This document shows positions 8,453-16,507 of a stretch of DNA of 64,000 nt, piece after piece. Position numbers and translations under genes: made by a program. Below the pieces are notes generated by a model. That model was given only the letters and a program-made list of their open reading frames with translations, was not told the origin of the DNA and ran no database searches. The DNA comes from Alteriqipengyuania_B sp035481675 (GTDB lineage Bacteria > Pseudomonadota > Alphaproteobacteria > Sphingomonadales > Sphingomonadaceae): positions 1,178,001 to 1,242,000 of the forward strand of contig NZ_JAYJJW010000001.1 of NCBI RefSeq assembly GCF_035481675.1, written 5' to 3'. Positions within the stretch are counted from its first letter, which is position 1; every line of letters begins with the position of its first letter.

Positions 8453-8746
8453 ATGGCACCCCGTCCCGAAGCAGGCCCGCTCGAAAGCGAAATGCACGCG
8501 ATCCTGGAAGAGGCTTTCGCGCCGCTCCACCTCGCGGTGATCAACGACAGCGCGGCACATCACGGCCATGCGGGAGACGACGGCTCGGGAGAATCGCATT
8601 TCACCATCGAGATCGAAAGCGCCGCCTTCGCCGGGCAGAGCCGCGTGGCGCGCCACCGGCTGGTCAATGCCGCGCTGGGTGACATTCCCGGCACGCGGGT
8701 CCATGCAGTCGCGCTGAAGACCTGGGCACCGGGAGAGCGGCCATGA
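8453..8746 (+). CDS. bolA: BolA family protein
   Basis: A 97-residue BolA-like protein. The family signature runs from LESEMHAILEEAFAPLHLAVIND through HHGHAGDDGSGESHFTIEI, with the conserved His residues that bind an Fe-S cluster together with monothiol glutaredoxin. It ends with the RHRLVNAALGDIPGTRVHA helix-strand, which matches class II KH-like topology. It is the first gene of a five-gene run (bolA, GST, pirin, SDR, hydrolase) joined by ATGA overlaps, and is divergent from the J-domain gene. BolA proteins act in Fe-S trafficking and envelope or stress regulation; the glutathione-linked neighbour suits a redox role. Confidence 0.92.
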   Translation: MAPRPEAGPLESEMHAILEEAFAPLHLAVINDSAAHHGHAGDDGSGESHFTIEIESAAFAGQSRVARHRLVNAALGDIPGTRVHAVALKTWAPGERP

Positions 8747-9453
8747 GCTATGATTTGTGGTACTGGCCCGGCATACCCGGACGCGGCGAGTTCGTGCGCC
8801 TTCCGCTAGAGGCTGCAGGCATCACCTATCGCGACCGCGCGATGGAAGACGGAATCGACGCGCTGACCGAGGACATGAAGCAGCGCAGCGGTATAAAGCC
8901 ATACGCTCCGCCCTATATCGTGACCGAGGAAGGGCTGTGCATCGGCCAGACCGCGCATATCGTCAGCTGGCTGGCAGACCGGCACAATTTCGGCAGCGAG
9001 AACGAGTCGGAAGCTCTTCAGCTGATCCAGCTGCAACTGGACATTTCGGACTGGGTCGAGGAGGTTCACACAACCCACCATCCCATCGCCACGTCGAAAT
9101 ATTTCGACGAACAGAAGGATGCGGCGATCGCCCATGCCAAGGATTTTCGGGATAACCGGATCCCCAAATATGCGGCCCATTTCGAAACCGCCCTGTCGGC
9201 GAACGACGGCCCCTTCGTGTGCGGTGCGCGGTGGAGCCACGTGGACACGTCACTGTTCCAGATGATGGAAGGCCTGGAATACGCGTTCCCGAACAGGATG
9301 GCCGCGCTGCGCAAAGACTATCCGCGACTGAAAGCGTGCTGCGATGGCGTGTCCGAACTGGACGGCATCGCCGCATACAAGCGCTCCGACCGCGCGCAGG
9401 CCTTCAGCGAAGACGGCATTTTCCGCCACTACCCCGAACTGGACCCGGAATGA
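8743..9453 (+). CDS. Glutathione S-transferase family protein (sigma/alpha-like)
   Basis: A 236-residue GST unlike the one at 5.9 kb. The N-terminus reads YDLWYWPGIPGRGEFVRLPL, typical of the sigma/alpha/mu type with an early Tyr followed by GRGE, and PPYIV holds the cis-proline. The glutathione-binding loop lies in LCIGQTAHIVSWLA. The helical domain ends with a D-T-S-L-F-Q-M motif (VDTSLFQMMEG). It overlaps the bolA stop (ATGA) and the pirin start. A conjugating or peroxidase role is expected; the substrate is unknown. Confidence 0.87.
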   Translation: MSYDLWYWPGIPGRGEFVRLPLEAAGITYRDRAMEDGIDALTEDMKQRSGIKPYAPPYIVTEEGLCIGQTAHIVSWLADRHNFGSENESEALQLIQLQLDISDWVEEVHTTHHPIATSKYFDEQKDAAIAHAKDFRDNRIPKYAAHFETALSANDGPFVCGARWSHVDTSLFQMMEGLEYAFPNRMAALRKDYPRLKACCDGVSELDGIAAYKRSDRAQAFSEDGIFRHYPELDPE

Positions 9454-10352
9454 GCAGCCCGATGTCAGACCTATTCTACCAGACCATCACGCCGACGACC
9501 CACGATCTCGGCGATTTCAAGGTTCGCCGCGCGCTGCCGGGGCGGCCGCGGACGATGGTGGGGCCGTTCATCTTCGTCGACCAGTTCGGGCCCGCCGATC
9601 TCGACATCGGCAGCGGGATGGACGTGCGCCCGCACCCGCACATCAACCTCGCCACCGTGACCTGGCTGTTCGAGGGCGCGATCGACCACCGCGATTCCAT
9701 CGGCAGCTTTTCCACCATCCGGCCCGGCACGGTGAACCTGATGACCGCCGGCACCGGCATCGTGCATTCCGAGCGCAGCCCGCAGGACGAGCGTGACAGG
9801 GGACCAAAGCTCTACGGCATGCAGACCTGGCTCGCCCTGCCGGACGGGCAGGAAGAGATCGCACCGGCTTTCGAAGCAATCAGCGATCTTCCGGTCGTCG
9901 AGGACGATTGCGCCAAGGCAGTCGTCATCATGGGCGAGCTGTGGGGCAAGCGCGCCGCGACCACGACCCATGCGGAGACCATCTATGCCGAGATCGTGCT
10001 TGCAGGCGGCGGCAGCCTGCCGATCGACGCCGGGGCGGACGAACGCGCGGTGATGCTGGTGGGCGGGGAAGCGAGCCTCGATGGCGAAGCGCTGGAGCTC
10101 TACACGCTCTATGTCCTGAAGCCCGGCGAGGCGATGACACTCACGTCGCAGACCGGCGGACGGGCGATGCTGCTGGGCGGGGAAGCCTTTGCGACGCAGC
10201 GACACGTATGGTGGAATTTCGTCAGCAGCGACCGCGAACGCATCAACCACGCGAAGGAACAGTGGCAAAGCGGGGCCTTCCCCAAGGTCCCGGGTGACGA
10301 GGAAGAATATATCCCCCTGCCCGACGTGCCCAAGACGGTGAGCTACCCATGA
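9450..10352 (+). CDS. Pirin family protein
   Basis: A 300-residue bicupin of the pirin family. The N-terminal cupin carries the metal site: VRPHPHINLATVTWLFEG with the two close histidines, and later GTGIVHSE with the third His, ligands for Fe2+. LMTAGTGIVHSE is the family signature. The C-terminal half holds the pirin_C domain ending in GGRAMLLGGEAF. Bacterial pirins include quercetinase-like dioxygenases and redox-sensing regulators. The start is ATG 9450, overlapping the GST stop; ATG 9462 is an alternative. It sits in the bolA operon. Confidence 0.93.
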   Translation: MSSPMSDLFYQTITPTTHDLGDFKVRRALPGRPRTMVGPFIFVDQFGPADLDIGSGMDVRPHPHINLATVTWLFEGAIDHRDSIGSFSTIRPGTVNLMTAGTGIVHSERSPQDERDRGPKLYGMQTWLALPDGQEEIAPAFEAISDLPVVEDDCAKAVVIMGELWGKRAATTTHAETIYAEIVLAGGGSLPIDAGADERAVMLVGGEASLDGEALELYTLYVLKPGEAMTLTSQTGGRAMLLGGEAFATQRHVWWNFVSSDRERINHAKEQWQSGAFPKVPGDEEEYIPLPDVPKTVSYP

Positions 10353-11155
10353 GCGGCAGCGTCTGGATCACCGGCGCCTCGTCCGGCATCGGCCGCGCGC
10401 TGGCTCTCGCATGGTCGCAGGCGGGCGAGCCGGTCATCCTCTCCGGCCGCAACGTCGATGCGCTGGACGCAACGGCGGCGGAGTGCGCGTCCGACACGCT
10501 TATCCTGCCGTTCGAGGCGACCAACCGGGCCGCGATGGAAGAGGCGGTCGAGCAGGCCAAGGCATGGCAGGGCGGCGTCGGCACGCTGGTCAACAACGCC
10601 GGGATCTCCCAGCGTAGCCGGGCGATCAACACGCGCCTGTCGGTTTACCAGCACATCGTCGACATCGATCTGATGGCCCCCATCGCGCTGACGCAGGCGC
10701 TGCTCCCGCACATGGTGGAGCGGGGATCGGGGCGGCTCGTCTTCATCAGCTCCATCGCCGGCAAGGTCGGCGTGCCGATGCGTAGCGCCTATTGCGCAGC
10801 GAAGCACGGCCTGATCGGCTATGCCGATGCGCTGCGGGCGGAGCTGTCACAATCGGGCGTGGACGTCCATGTCGTCGCGCCCGGATCGGTCGCCACCGAC
10901 GTCAGCCGCAATGCCTTGTCGGGCAGCGGCGCGGCGCGCGGGCGCAGCGACAAGGTGATCGACAACGGCATCCCGCCCGCCGAGGCCGCCCTGGCCATCT
11001 TCGACGCCATCGGGCGCGGCGAGCGCGAGATCATCGTCGCGCGCGGGGTGGAGGAACAGATGGGCGAGGCGCGCCGCACCGAAGATGCCATGTTCGACCA
11101 GATGGCCGCCATGGTGGCGAGCGGCTACATGGAAAAGATGGAAGCGGAGGATTGA
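10349..11155 (+). CDS. SDR family NAD(P)-dependent oxidoreductase
   Basis: A 268-residue classical short-chain dehydrogenase/reductase. The Rossmann motif WITGASSGIGRAL is at the N-terminus, NNAG near residue 85, the catalytic Ser in VFISSIAGKVG and the YxxxK pair in YCAAKHG. VVAPGSVATDV is the substrate-loop motif. The layout resembles DHRS7-like enzymes acting on lipids or steroids. It overlaps the pirin gene by four bases and is followed after 5 bp by an alpha/beta hydrolase, so it belongs to the bolA operon. The substrate is not predictable. Confidence 0.92.
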   Translation: MSGSVWITGASSGIGRALALAWSQAGEPVILSGRNVDALDATAAECASDTLILPFEATNRAAMEEAVEQAKAWQGGVGTLVNNAGISQRSRAINTRLSVYQHIVDIDLMAPIALTQALLPHMVERGSGRLVFISSIAGKVGVPMRSAYCAAKHGLIGYADALRAELSQSGVDVHVVAPGSVATDVSRNALSGSGAARGRSDKVIDNGIPPAEAALAIFDAIGRGEREIIVARGVEEQMGEARRTEDAMFDQMAAMVASGYMEKMEAED

Positions 11156-11160
11156 GCGCG

Positions 11161-12051
11161 ATGGAGCAAACCCGCGTTACGCTCGCCAACGGTATCGAAC
11201 TGGATGTGGTCGATACCGGCCCCAGGGACGGCGAGGGGCTGGTATTCCTGCACGGCTTCCCCGAAAGCCATCGCACTTGGCGGCACCAGATCGCGCATTT
11301 CTCCGACCGATATCGCTGCATTGCGCCCGACCAGCGCGGCTATCGCGGCAGTTCGAAGCCGGCGGAGGTCGCCGCCTACACGCCCGACAAGCTGATCGGC
11401 GACATCTTCCAGCTTGCCGATGCGCTGGGGGTGGAGAAGTTCACCGTGGTCGGCCACGACTGGGGCGGCGCGATCGCCTGGGGCACAGCCATCGGCGGCC
11501 AGATGACGGGCCGTGTCACCCGCGCGATCATCGCCAATGCGCCCCACCCGCTCGTGTTCCAGCGCCTGCTCTTCACCGACCGGACACAGCGCGAGGCGAG
11601 CCAGTACATGCGCGAATTCCGCGATCCGGCGAACGACGCGCTCGTGCGCGAACACGGGCTCGTCGGCATATTGCTGAAAGCGGTGCGCTGGGACCGGCCG
11701 AGCGCGATGGAACCGGAAGAGCGCGAAGCGTTGCTCGCCGAGTGGCAGGACCGCGACGCCGCCATGGCGATGCTGAACTGGTATCGCGGCTCGCCCGTGC
11801 AGGTCCCCCCGCTGGATGCGCCCTACGAGGTGCCGGCGGACTACACCCCTCCCGCCATCCCCAACCTCGCCATCCCGACGCTGGTCATCTGGGCGATGGA
11901 CGACCTTGCCCTTCCCGCTGCGAATATCGAGGGGCTGGACGAATTCGTCGACGACCTCACCATCGAGAAAGTCCACGGTTGCGGCCACTTCGTCCCGTGG
12001 GAAGCCCCCGACAAGGTCAACTCGGCGATGGAGCGGTTTCTCGGCGACTGA
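11161..12051 (+). CDS. Alpha/beta hydrolase, epoxide hydrolase-like
   Basis: A 296-residue alpha/beta-fold enzyme with an Asp nucleophile: GHDWGGAIAW places Asp100 in the nucleophile elbow, as in epoxide hydrolases and haloalkane dehalogenases. HGFPESHRTW forms the oxyanion side. The catalytic His is His276 in GCGHFVPWEAP, and a likely acid lies in WAMDDLALP. The cap domain spans about 130-220. Epoxide hydrolase is the most likely activity. It is the last gene of the bolA-GST-pirin-SDR operon, a set that could handle oxidised lipids or aromatic compounds. It is convergent with the DUF2332 gene, 24 bp away. Confidence 0.88.
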   Translation: MEQTRVTLANGIELDVVDTGPRDGEGLVFLHGFPESHRTWRHQIAHFSDRYRCIAPDQRGYRGSSKPAEVAAYTPDKLIGDIFQLADALGVEKFTVVGHDWGGAIAWGTAIGGQMTGRVTRAIIANAPHPLVFQRLLFTDRTQREASQYMREFRDPANDALVREHGLVGILLKAVRWDRPSAMEPEEREALLAEWQDRDAAMAMLNWYRGSPVQVPPLDAPYEVPADYTPPAIPNLAIPTLVIWAMDDLALPAANIEGLDEFVDDLTIEKVHGCGHFVPWEAPDKVNSAMERFLGD

Positions 12052-12075
12052 TACCGCGACGCGTCCGACGCCCGC

Positions 12076-13179
12076 CTACGCCTGCCACTCGATCCATTCG
12101 CCGTGGGGGTGCGCGGTGGCCAGGTGGGTCCATTCCTCCCCGCCGGGCCAGTACCGGACGGTGAGCTCGTGGCGGTGGGTGTCGCGGTTCGCCTCCAGCG
12201 AGACCCATGCCAGCGGGGCGTCGGCCGTGGCTGCGGCGCCGGCGGCTTCCATAAGTTCGGTCACACGGCGGCGCTGGTCTTCGGGCACGTATTGCCACAC
12301 AACCGAGTGCATGAGCACGCGGGTGACGCCATCCTGCGGTTCCTCCGCCAGCATGGCCTCCACGAAAGCATCGGCGCTCTGGCGCGCGACTTCGGGCGGC
12401 ATGGTCTGCGCGGCGGCGATGGCGGCGTCCATCCGGGCAAAGCGGGCGTTGAATTCCGGCCAGATATAGGCCCGCAGGCGCAGCGCCTGGGCGGGATCGG
12501 TGAGATCCACCGGCGCAATGTCGCATCCGCGCGCGGCCACGATATCCACCCCGGCTTGCGGCGGCGCATCGCCGCGCCACTCCGGTGCGAGCTGCATCGA
12601 GGACAGCGACGGCCCCATCGTCGTGCCGCCAAGATCGTAGCGATAGCGCCGCATCATCAGGTTGATGCCCGCGCTCGACCCGATCTCGTTCAACGCGAAT
12701 TGCGAGGGCAGGCCCTTGTCCGCCAGCCACAACAGCGCGGCGGCATAATTGGCGGACCGGCCCGCCTCGTTCGTTTGCGGGGGACCGTCGAGCCAGACGG
12801 GCAGCGTGTAGTCGTGCCGCTCGATAACCTCGGCCAGCAAGTCGGCCACGTCGGTGACGCGCTGGCCGGTGTAAAGCGGCTCCAGCGCCGGCTCCTCGCC
12901 CGACAAGTGCAGCGCGTGTAGGCCGCCTGCCAGCCGCAGCGGCAGGGCATCGGCGAGCGGCGGCCCGGCCCAGCGGCGCACGCGCTCCATCGTCGCACCG
13001 CCGCGGTCGGTATCGAGCAATGCACGCAGGCCCGCGCACACGCAGGCCGTGATATCGGCCCCGTTGTCGCGGCAATAAGCCACCTGGTTCTCGAACGCGC
13101 GGTCGACTGCCTCCGGCCCCGTCGCCTGCGGATCGATTACCTCGTAGCGCTCGCCACCACTTGTGCTGCCTTCACTCAT
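12076..13179 (-). CDS. DUF2332 family protein
   Basis: A 367-residue cytoplasmic protein of the DUF2332 family (COG4427), function unknown. Signatures seen are FENQVAYCRDNGADITA near the N-terminus, NEIGSSAGINLMMRRYRYDLGG in the middle (written in part; it resembles a methyltransferase-like glycine loop), and HSVVWQYVPEDQRRRV near the end. The start is ATG 13179; the reading frame stays open upstream to 13899, but that part lies antisense to hisG and is not coding. It is divergent from hisG with 42 bp between starts. The fold suggests an SAM-dependent enzyme, but that is inference only. Confidence 0.8.
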   Translation of the reverse strand: MSEGSTSGGERYEVIDPQATGPEAVDRAFENQVAYCRDNGADITACVCAGLRALLDTDRGGATMERVRRWAGPPLADALPLRLAGGLHALHLSGEEPALEPLYTGQRVTDVADLLAEVIERHDYTLPVWLDGPPQTNEAGRSANYAAALLWLADKGLPSQFALNEIGSSAGINLMMRRYRYDLGGTTMGPSLSSMQLAPEWRGDAPPQAGVDIVAARGCDIAPVDLTDPAQALRLRAYIWPEFNARFARMDAAIAAAQTMPPEVARQSADAFVEAMLAEEPQDGVTRVLMHSVVWQYVPEDQRRRVTELMEAAGAAATADAPLAWVSLEANRDTHRHELTVRYWPGGEEWTHLATAHPHGEWIEWQA

Positions 13180-13221
13180 GCACGATTGCCCTTTTCCCTG
13201 CCTCACCCTATCTCGCCGCCC

Positions 13222-13881
13222 ATGACCAGCAACAGCCTGACATTCGCAGTGCCCAAGGGGCGCATCCTCGACGATGCGCTGCCGCTGATGGCGCGCGCGG
13301 GCGTGGTGCCCGATGCCGCCTTTCACGACAAGGCCAACCGTGCGCTGAGCTTTGCCACCGAAGGCGGCGACATGCGCATCATCCGCGTGCGCGCCTTCGA
13401 CGTGGCGACATTCGTGGCCCACGGCGCGGCGCAGGTCGGCATCGTGGGATCGGACGTGATCGAGGAATTCGATTATCCGGACCTCTATGCGCCGGTCGAT
13501 CTCGACATCGGCCACTGCCACCTCGCCGTGGCGGAACCGAAAGGCGGCGCGGCCGACACGAGCGGCGCCAGCCACCTGCGCGTCGCGACCAAGTATCCGA
13601 ACATCACCAGCCGGTATTTCGAGAAGCGCGGCATCCAGGCCGAATGCGTCAAGCTGAACGGCGCGATGGAACTGGCGCCCTCGCTCGGCCTTGCGGGGCG
13701 GATCGTCGACCTCGTCTCCAGCGGGCAGACGCTGAAGGACAACGGCCTGTTCGAAACCGGCCATATCATGGACATTACCGCCCGGCTGATCGTCAACCGC
13801 GCCGCGCTGAAGACCGACCCGCGCGTCGGCGCGCTGGTGGAACGGTTCCGGGCCATCGCAAGCGAGAGGAAAGCGGCATGA
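13222..13881 (+). CDS. hisG: ATP phosphoribosyltransferase, short form (HisG-S)
   Basis: First enzyme of histidine synthesis: ATP + PRPP to phosphoribosyl-ATP. The product is 219 residues, the short form lacking the C-terminal ACT-like regulatory domain. Landmarks are TFAVPKGRILDDALPL, VGIVGSDVIEE, ATKYPNITSRYF, and LNGAMELAPSLGLAGRIVDL with the PRPP loop. The start ATG 13222 (MTSNS) is preferred over an upstream ATG at 13186. HisG-S needs the HisZ regulatory subunit, which is not in this window. The stop overlaps hisD (ATGA), beginning the hisG-hisD-nusB-thiL operon. Confidence 0.95.
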   Translation: MTSNSLTFAVPKGRILDDALPLMARAGVVPDAAFHDKANRALSFATEGGDMRIIRVRAFDVATFVAHGAAQVGIVGSDVIEEFDYPDLYAPVDLDIGHCHLAVAEPKGGAADTSGASHLRVATKYPNITSRYFEKRGIQAECVKLNGAMELAPSLGLAGRIVDLVSSGQTLKDNGLFETGHIMDITARLIVNRAALKTDPRVGALVERFRAIASERKAA

Positions 13882-15173
13882 TGCAACGCCTTTCCGCAAG
13901 CGATCCCGATTTCGCCAAGCGCTTCGACCGGCTGGTGAAGGACCGCCGCGAATCCGGCGACGACGTGTCGCAGGACGTGCGCAACATCCTCGCCCAGGTC
14001 CGCGATGCGGGCGACAGGGCGCTGGAGGACTACACCCAGCGTTTCGACGGCCACTCGCTGACGGCGGACCTTGCCAGCTGGCGGATCACGCCGCGCCAGT
14101 GCGAGGCGGCGTGGGACACGCTCGATCCGTCGCTGCGCGATGCCCTCACCCTCGCCGCCGACCGCATCCGCGCCTATCACGAGGCGCAGCTGCCGCAGGA
14201 CCGCGACTATCGTGACGATGCAGGCGTACGGCTGGGCGCGAAATGGCGGCCGGTCGACGCGGCGGGCCTCTACGTGCCCGGCGGGCGGGCGAGCTATCCC
14301 AGCTCGCTGCTGATGAACGCGATCCCGGCAAGGGTTGCCGGGGTGGAGCGGATCGTGGTCGCGACCCCGACGCCCAAGGGCCTCTCGAACGAACTGGTGA
14401 TGGCCGCGGCACACCTGTGCGGCATCGACGAAATCTGGCGCATCGGCGGCGCGCAGGCCGTGGGCGCGCTCGCCTACGGCACCAGCCGCATCCGCCCGGT
14501 CGACGTCATCACCGGCCCCGGCAACGCCTGGGTGGCGGAGGCCAAGCGCCAGCTCTACGGCACCGTGGGCATCGACATGGTCGCCGGCCCCAGCGAAATC
14601 CTGGTCATCGCCGACAAGGACAGCGATCCGCGCTGGCTCGCCGCCGACCTCCTCAGCCAGGCGGAGCACGATCCGGCGGCCCAGTCGATCCTCATCACCG
14701 ACGACACGCTGCTTGCCGGGCTGGTGCAGGACGAAATCGGCATGGAACTTAACCAGCTCGCCACGGAGCGCGTAGCGCGGCAGAGCTGGGACAATCACGG
14801 CACGATAATCGTGGTGGAGAGGCTGGCCGACGCCATTCTGCTCGCCAACCGCCTCGCTGCCGAGCACGTGGAGCTTTCGGTTGCCGACCCGGAGCCGTTC
14901 CTCGACGGCATCCGCCATGCGGGCAGCATCTTCATCGGCCGGCACACGCCCGAAGCGGTCGGCGATTATGTCGCCGGGCCGAACCACGTGCTGCCGACCG
15001 GCCGCCGGGCCCGCTTTTCCAGCGGGCTTTCGGTAACCGACTTCATGAAACGGACCAGTTTCCTCGAAAGCGGGCCCGAAGCGCTGGCCGCCATCGGTCC
15101 CGCTGCCGCCCGCCTTGCCCATGCGGAAGGGCTGCCAGCCCATGCCCGCTCGATAGAATTGCGCCTCAAATGA
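13878..15173 (+). CDS. hisD: Histidinol dehydrogenase
   Basis: Zinc enzyme that oxidises L-histidinol to L-histidine in two NAD-dependent steps. The 431-residue product has the family landmarks GLYVPGGRASYPSSLLMNAI, GGAQAVGALAYGT, ITGPGNAWVAEAK, DMVAGPSEILVIAD, and LSQAEHDPAAQSILIT with the zinc-binding Gln/His. AAEHVELSV and GPNHVLPTGRRARFSSGLSV follow. It has tandem ATGs at 13878 and 13881, the first overlapping the hisG stop. It overlaps nusB downstream. Length is normal for the family. Confidence 0.96.
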   Translation: MMQRLSASDPDFAKRFDRLVKDRRESGDDVSQDVRNILAQVRDAGDRALEDYTQRFDGHSLTADLASWRITPRQCEAAWDTLDPSLRDALTLAADRIRAYHEAQLPQDRDYRDDAGVRLGAKWRPVDAAGLYVPGGRASYPSSLLMNAIPARVAGVERIVVATPTPKGLSNELVMAAAHLCGIDEIWRIGGAQAVGALAYGTSRIRPVDVITGPGNAWVAEAKRQLYGTVGIDMVAGPSEILVIADKDSDPRWLAADLLSQAEHDPAAQSILITDDTLLAGLVQDEIGMELNQLATERVARQSWDNHGTIIVVERLADAILLANRLAAEHVELSVADPEPFLDGIRHAGSIFIGRHTPEAVGDYVAGPNHVLPTGRRARFSSGLSVTDFMKRTSFLESGPEALAAIGPAAARLAHAEGLPAHARSIELRLK

Positions 15174-15622
15174 CCCAGAACAAACGATCACAGGCCCGCT
15201 CTGCCGCCCGCCTCGCCGCCGTGCAGGCGCTGTACCAGATGGACATGGAGAAGACCGCGCTGGCGCGGCTGCTCGACGAATTCCACCAGCACCGGCTGGG
15301 CGAAGTCATCGACGACATGGAACTGGCCGAAGCCGAGGTCGAATTCTTCGACGATATCGTGCGCGGCGTGGATGCGCGGCGCGAGGAAATCGACACGCTG
15401 CTTGCGGGCTATCTTTCCGAAGGGTGGAGCCTGACGCGCCTCGACCGCACGACGCTGCAGATCCTGCGCTGCGGCGCCTACGAGCTGATGGCCCGCCCCG
15501 ACGTGCCCACCGGCACTGCGATCGGCGAATATATCGACGTGGCAAAAGCCTTCTTCGAAAACCGCGAGGCGAAGTTCGTCAACGGCGTGCTCGACCGTGT
15601 CGGCAAGGCCGTGCGCGCCTAG
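15170..15622 (+). CDS. nusB: Transcription antitermination factor NusB
   Basis: RNA-binding antitermination factor that with NusE (S10) binds boxA in rRNA leaders. The 150-residue product shows ARSAARLAAVQALYQMDM at the N-terminus. It continues with SLTRLDRTTLQILRCGAYEL, then VPTGTAIGEYIDVAKAFF and KFVNGVLDRVGK, all standard NusB helices. It overlaps hisD by four bases and is followed with no gap by thiL, a conserved nusB-thiL pairing in many proteobacteria. The hisD-nusB junction suggests co-transcription of histidine genes with a translation-linked factor. Confidence 0.96.
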   Translation: MTQNKRSQARSAARLAAVQALYQMDMEKTALARLLDEFHQHRLGEVIDDMELAEAEVEFFDDIVRGVDARREEIDTLLAGYLSEGWSLTRLDRTTLQILRCGAYELMARPDVPTGTAIGEYIDVAKAFFENREAKFVNGVLDRVGKAVRA

Positions 15623-16507
15623 GTGCCCTCGGCGGAATTCGCCTTTATCGACATGCTCCGGGGCGTGGCCCCGCTCGCCCCGGGCGCCCGCGACCTGCGC
15701 GACGATGCCGGCATCATAGAAATCGGCGGCGAAACGCTCGTCGTGACCTGCGACACGCTGGTCGAAGGCGTTCACCTGCTGCCCGACATGGACGAGGCCG
15801 ACATCGCCTGGCGCCTTGTCGCCGCCAACCTGTCGGACCTGGCGGCGAAAGGCGCGAAACCGCTCGCGGTGCTGGTTAGCCACTCGGTCACGCTGGACGA
15901 TGCGCGGTTTGCCGCAGGGCTCGTCTCCGCGCTGGGGACTTGCCAGGCCGACGTGCTCGGCGGGGACACGGTGCTCATGCCCGAAGGTGCACCGCGCAGC
16001 TTCACCATGACCGCCATCGGCAAGGCGCGGCACTGCCCGGTTCCGGGACGCGACGGAGCCCGCCCCGGCGATGCGATCTTCGTCACCGGCGAAATCGGCG
16101 CGGCGATGACCGCGTTCGAGGAATTGTCCCGCGATCGCAGCGCCGCCGCGCGCGCCTATCGCCGGCCCGAAGCGCGCACATATGAAGGCATCGATCTTGC
16201 GCCCCATGTCAGCGCGATGATGGACATTTCCGACGGGCTGCTGCTTGACGCGTGGCGCATGGCGCAGGCGAGCCGGGTTTGCCTATCCATCGAGAGCGGC
16301 GCGGTCCCGCTGGGCGCGCCCGAACATCGCCGCGCCGAAGCGCTGCGCTGGGGCGACGACTACGAACTGCTCTTCACCGCGCCTGCGGATTTCACCTCGG
16401 AATGGCCCATCCACCGCATCGGCACGGTCGAGGCGGGATCGGGCATCTCGTTGGATGGAGAGGTTTTCGAGCGCCCCGACGGCCTCGGCTATCAGCACGG
16501 CGCCTAG
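15623..16507 (+). CDS. thiL: Thiamine-monophosphate kinase
   Basis: ATP-dependent kinase making thiamine diphosphate from thiamine monophosphate. The 294-residue product has DDAGIIEIGGETLVVTCDTL with the metal-binding Asp residues, EGVHLLPDMDEADIAWRLVA, and NLSDLAAKGAKPLAVL. LGGDTV and MMDISDGLLLDAWRMA follow, ending with WGDDYELLFTA. The start is GTG at 15623, directly after the nusB stop. No TPP riboswitch is seen upstream, as expected for an internal operon gene. Its TAG stop is interleaved with the TAG stop of the convergent desaturase gene within one CTAG. Confidence 0.94.
   Translation: MPSAEFAFIDMLRGVAPLAPGARDLRDDAGIIEIGGETLVVTCDTLVEGVHLLPDMDEADIAWRLVAANLSDLAAKGAKPLAVLVSHSVTLDDARFAAGLVSALGTCQADVLGGDTVLMPEGAPRSFTMTAIGKARHCPVPGRDGARPGDAIFVTGEIGAAMTAFEELSRDRSAAARAYRRPEARTYEGIDLAPHVSAMMDISDGLLLDAWRMAQASRVCLSIESGAVPLGAPEHRRAEALRWGDDYELLFTAPADFTSEWPIHRIGTVEAGSGISLDGEVFERPDGLGYQHGA

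Noticed and set aside
13180..13899. N-terminal extension of the DUF2332 protein
   Set aside because: The extension is antisense to hisG and shows no domain; DUF2332 similarity starts near ATG 13179.
15560..15640. TPP riboswitch before thiL
   Set aside because: No THI-box pattern; thiL starts directly after nusB with no leader space.
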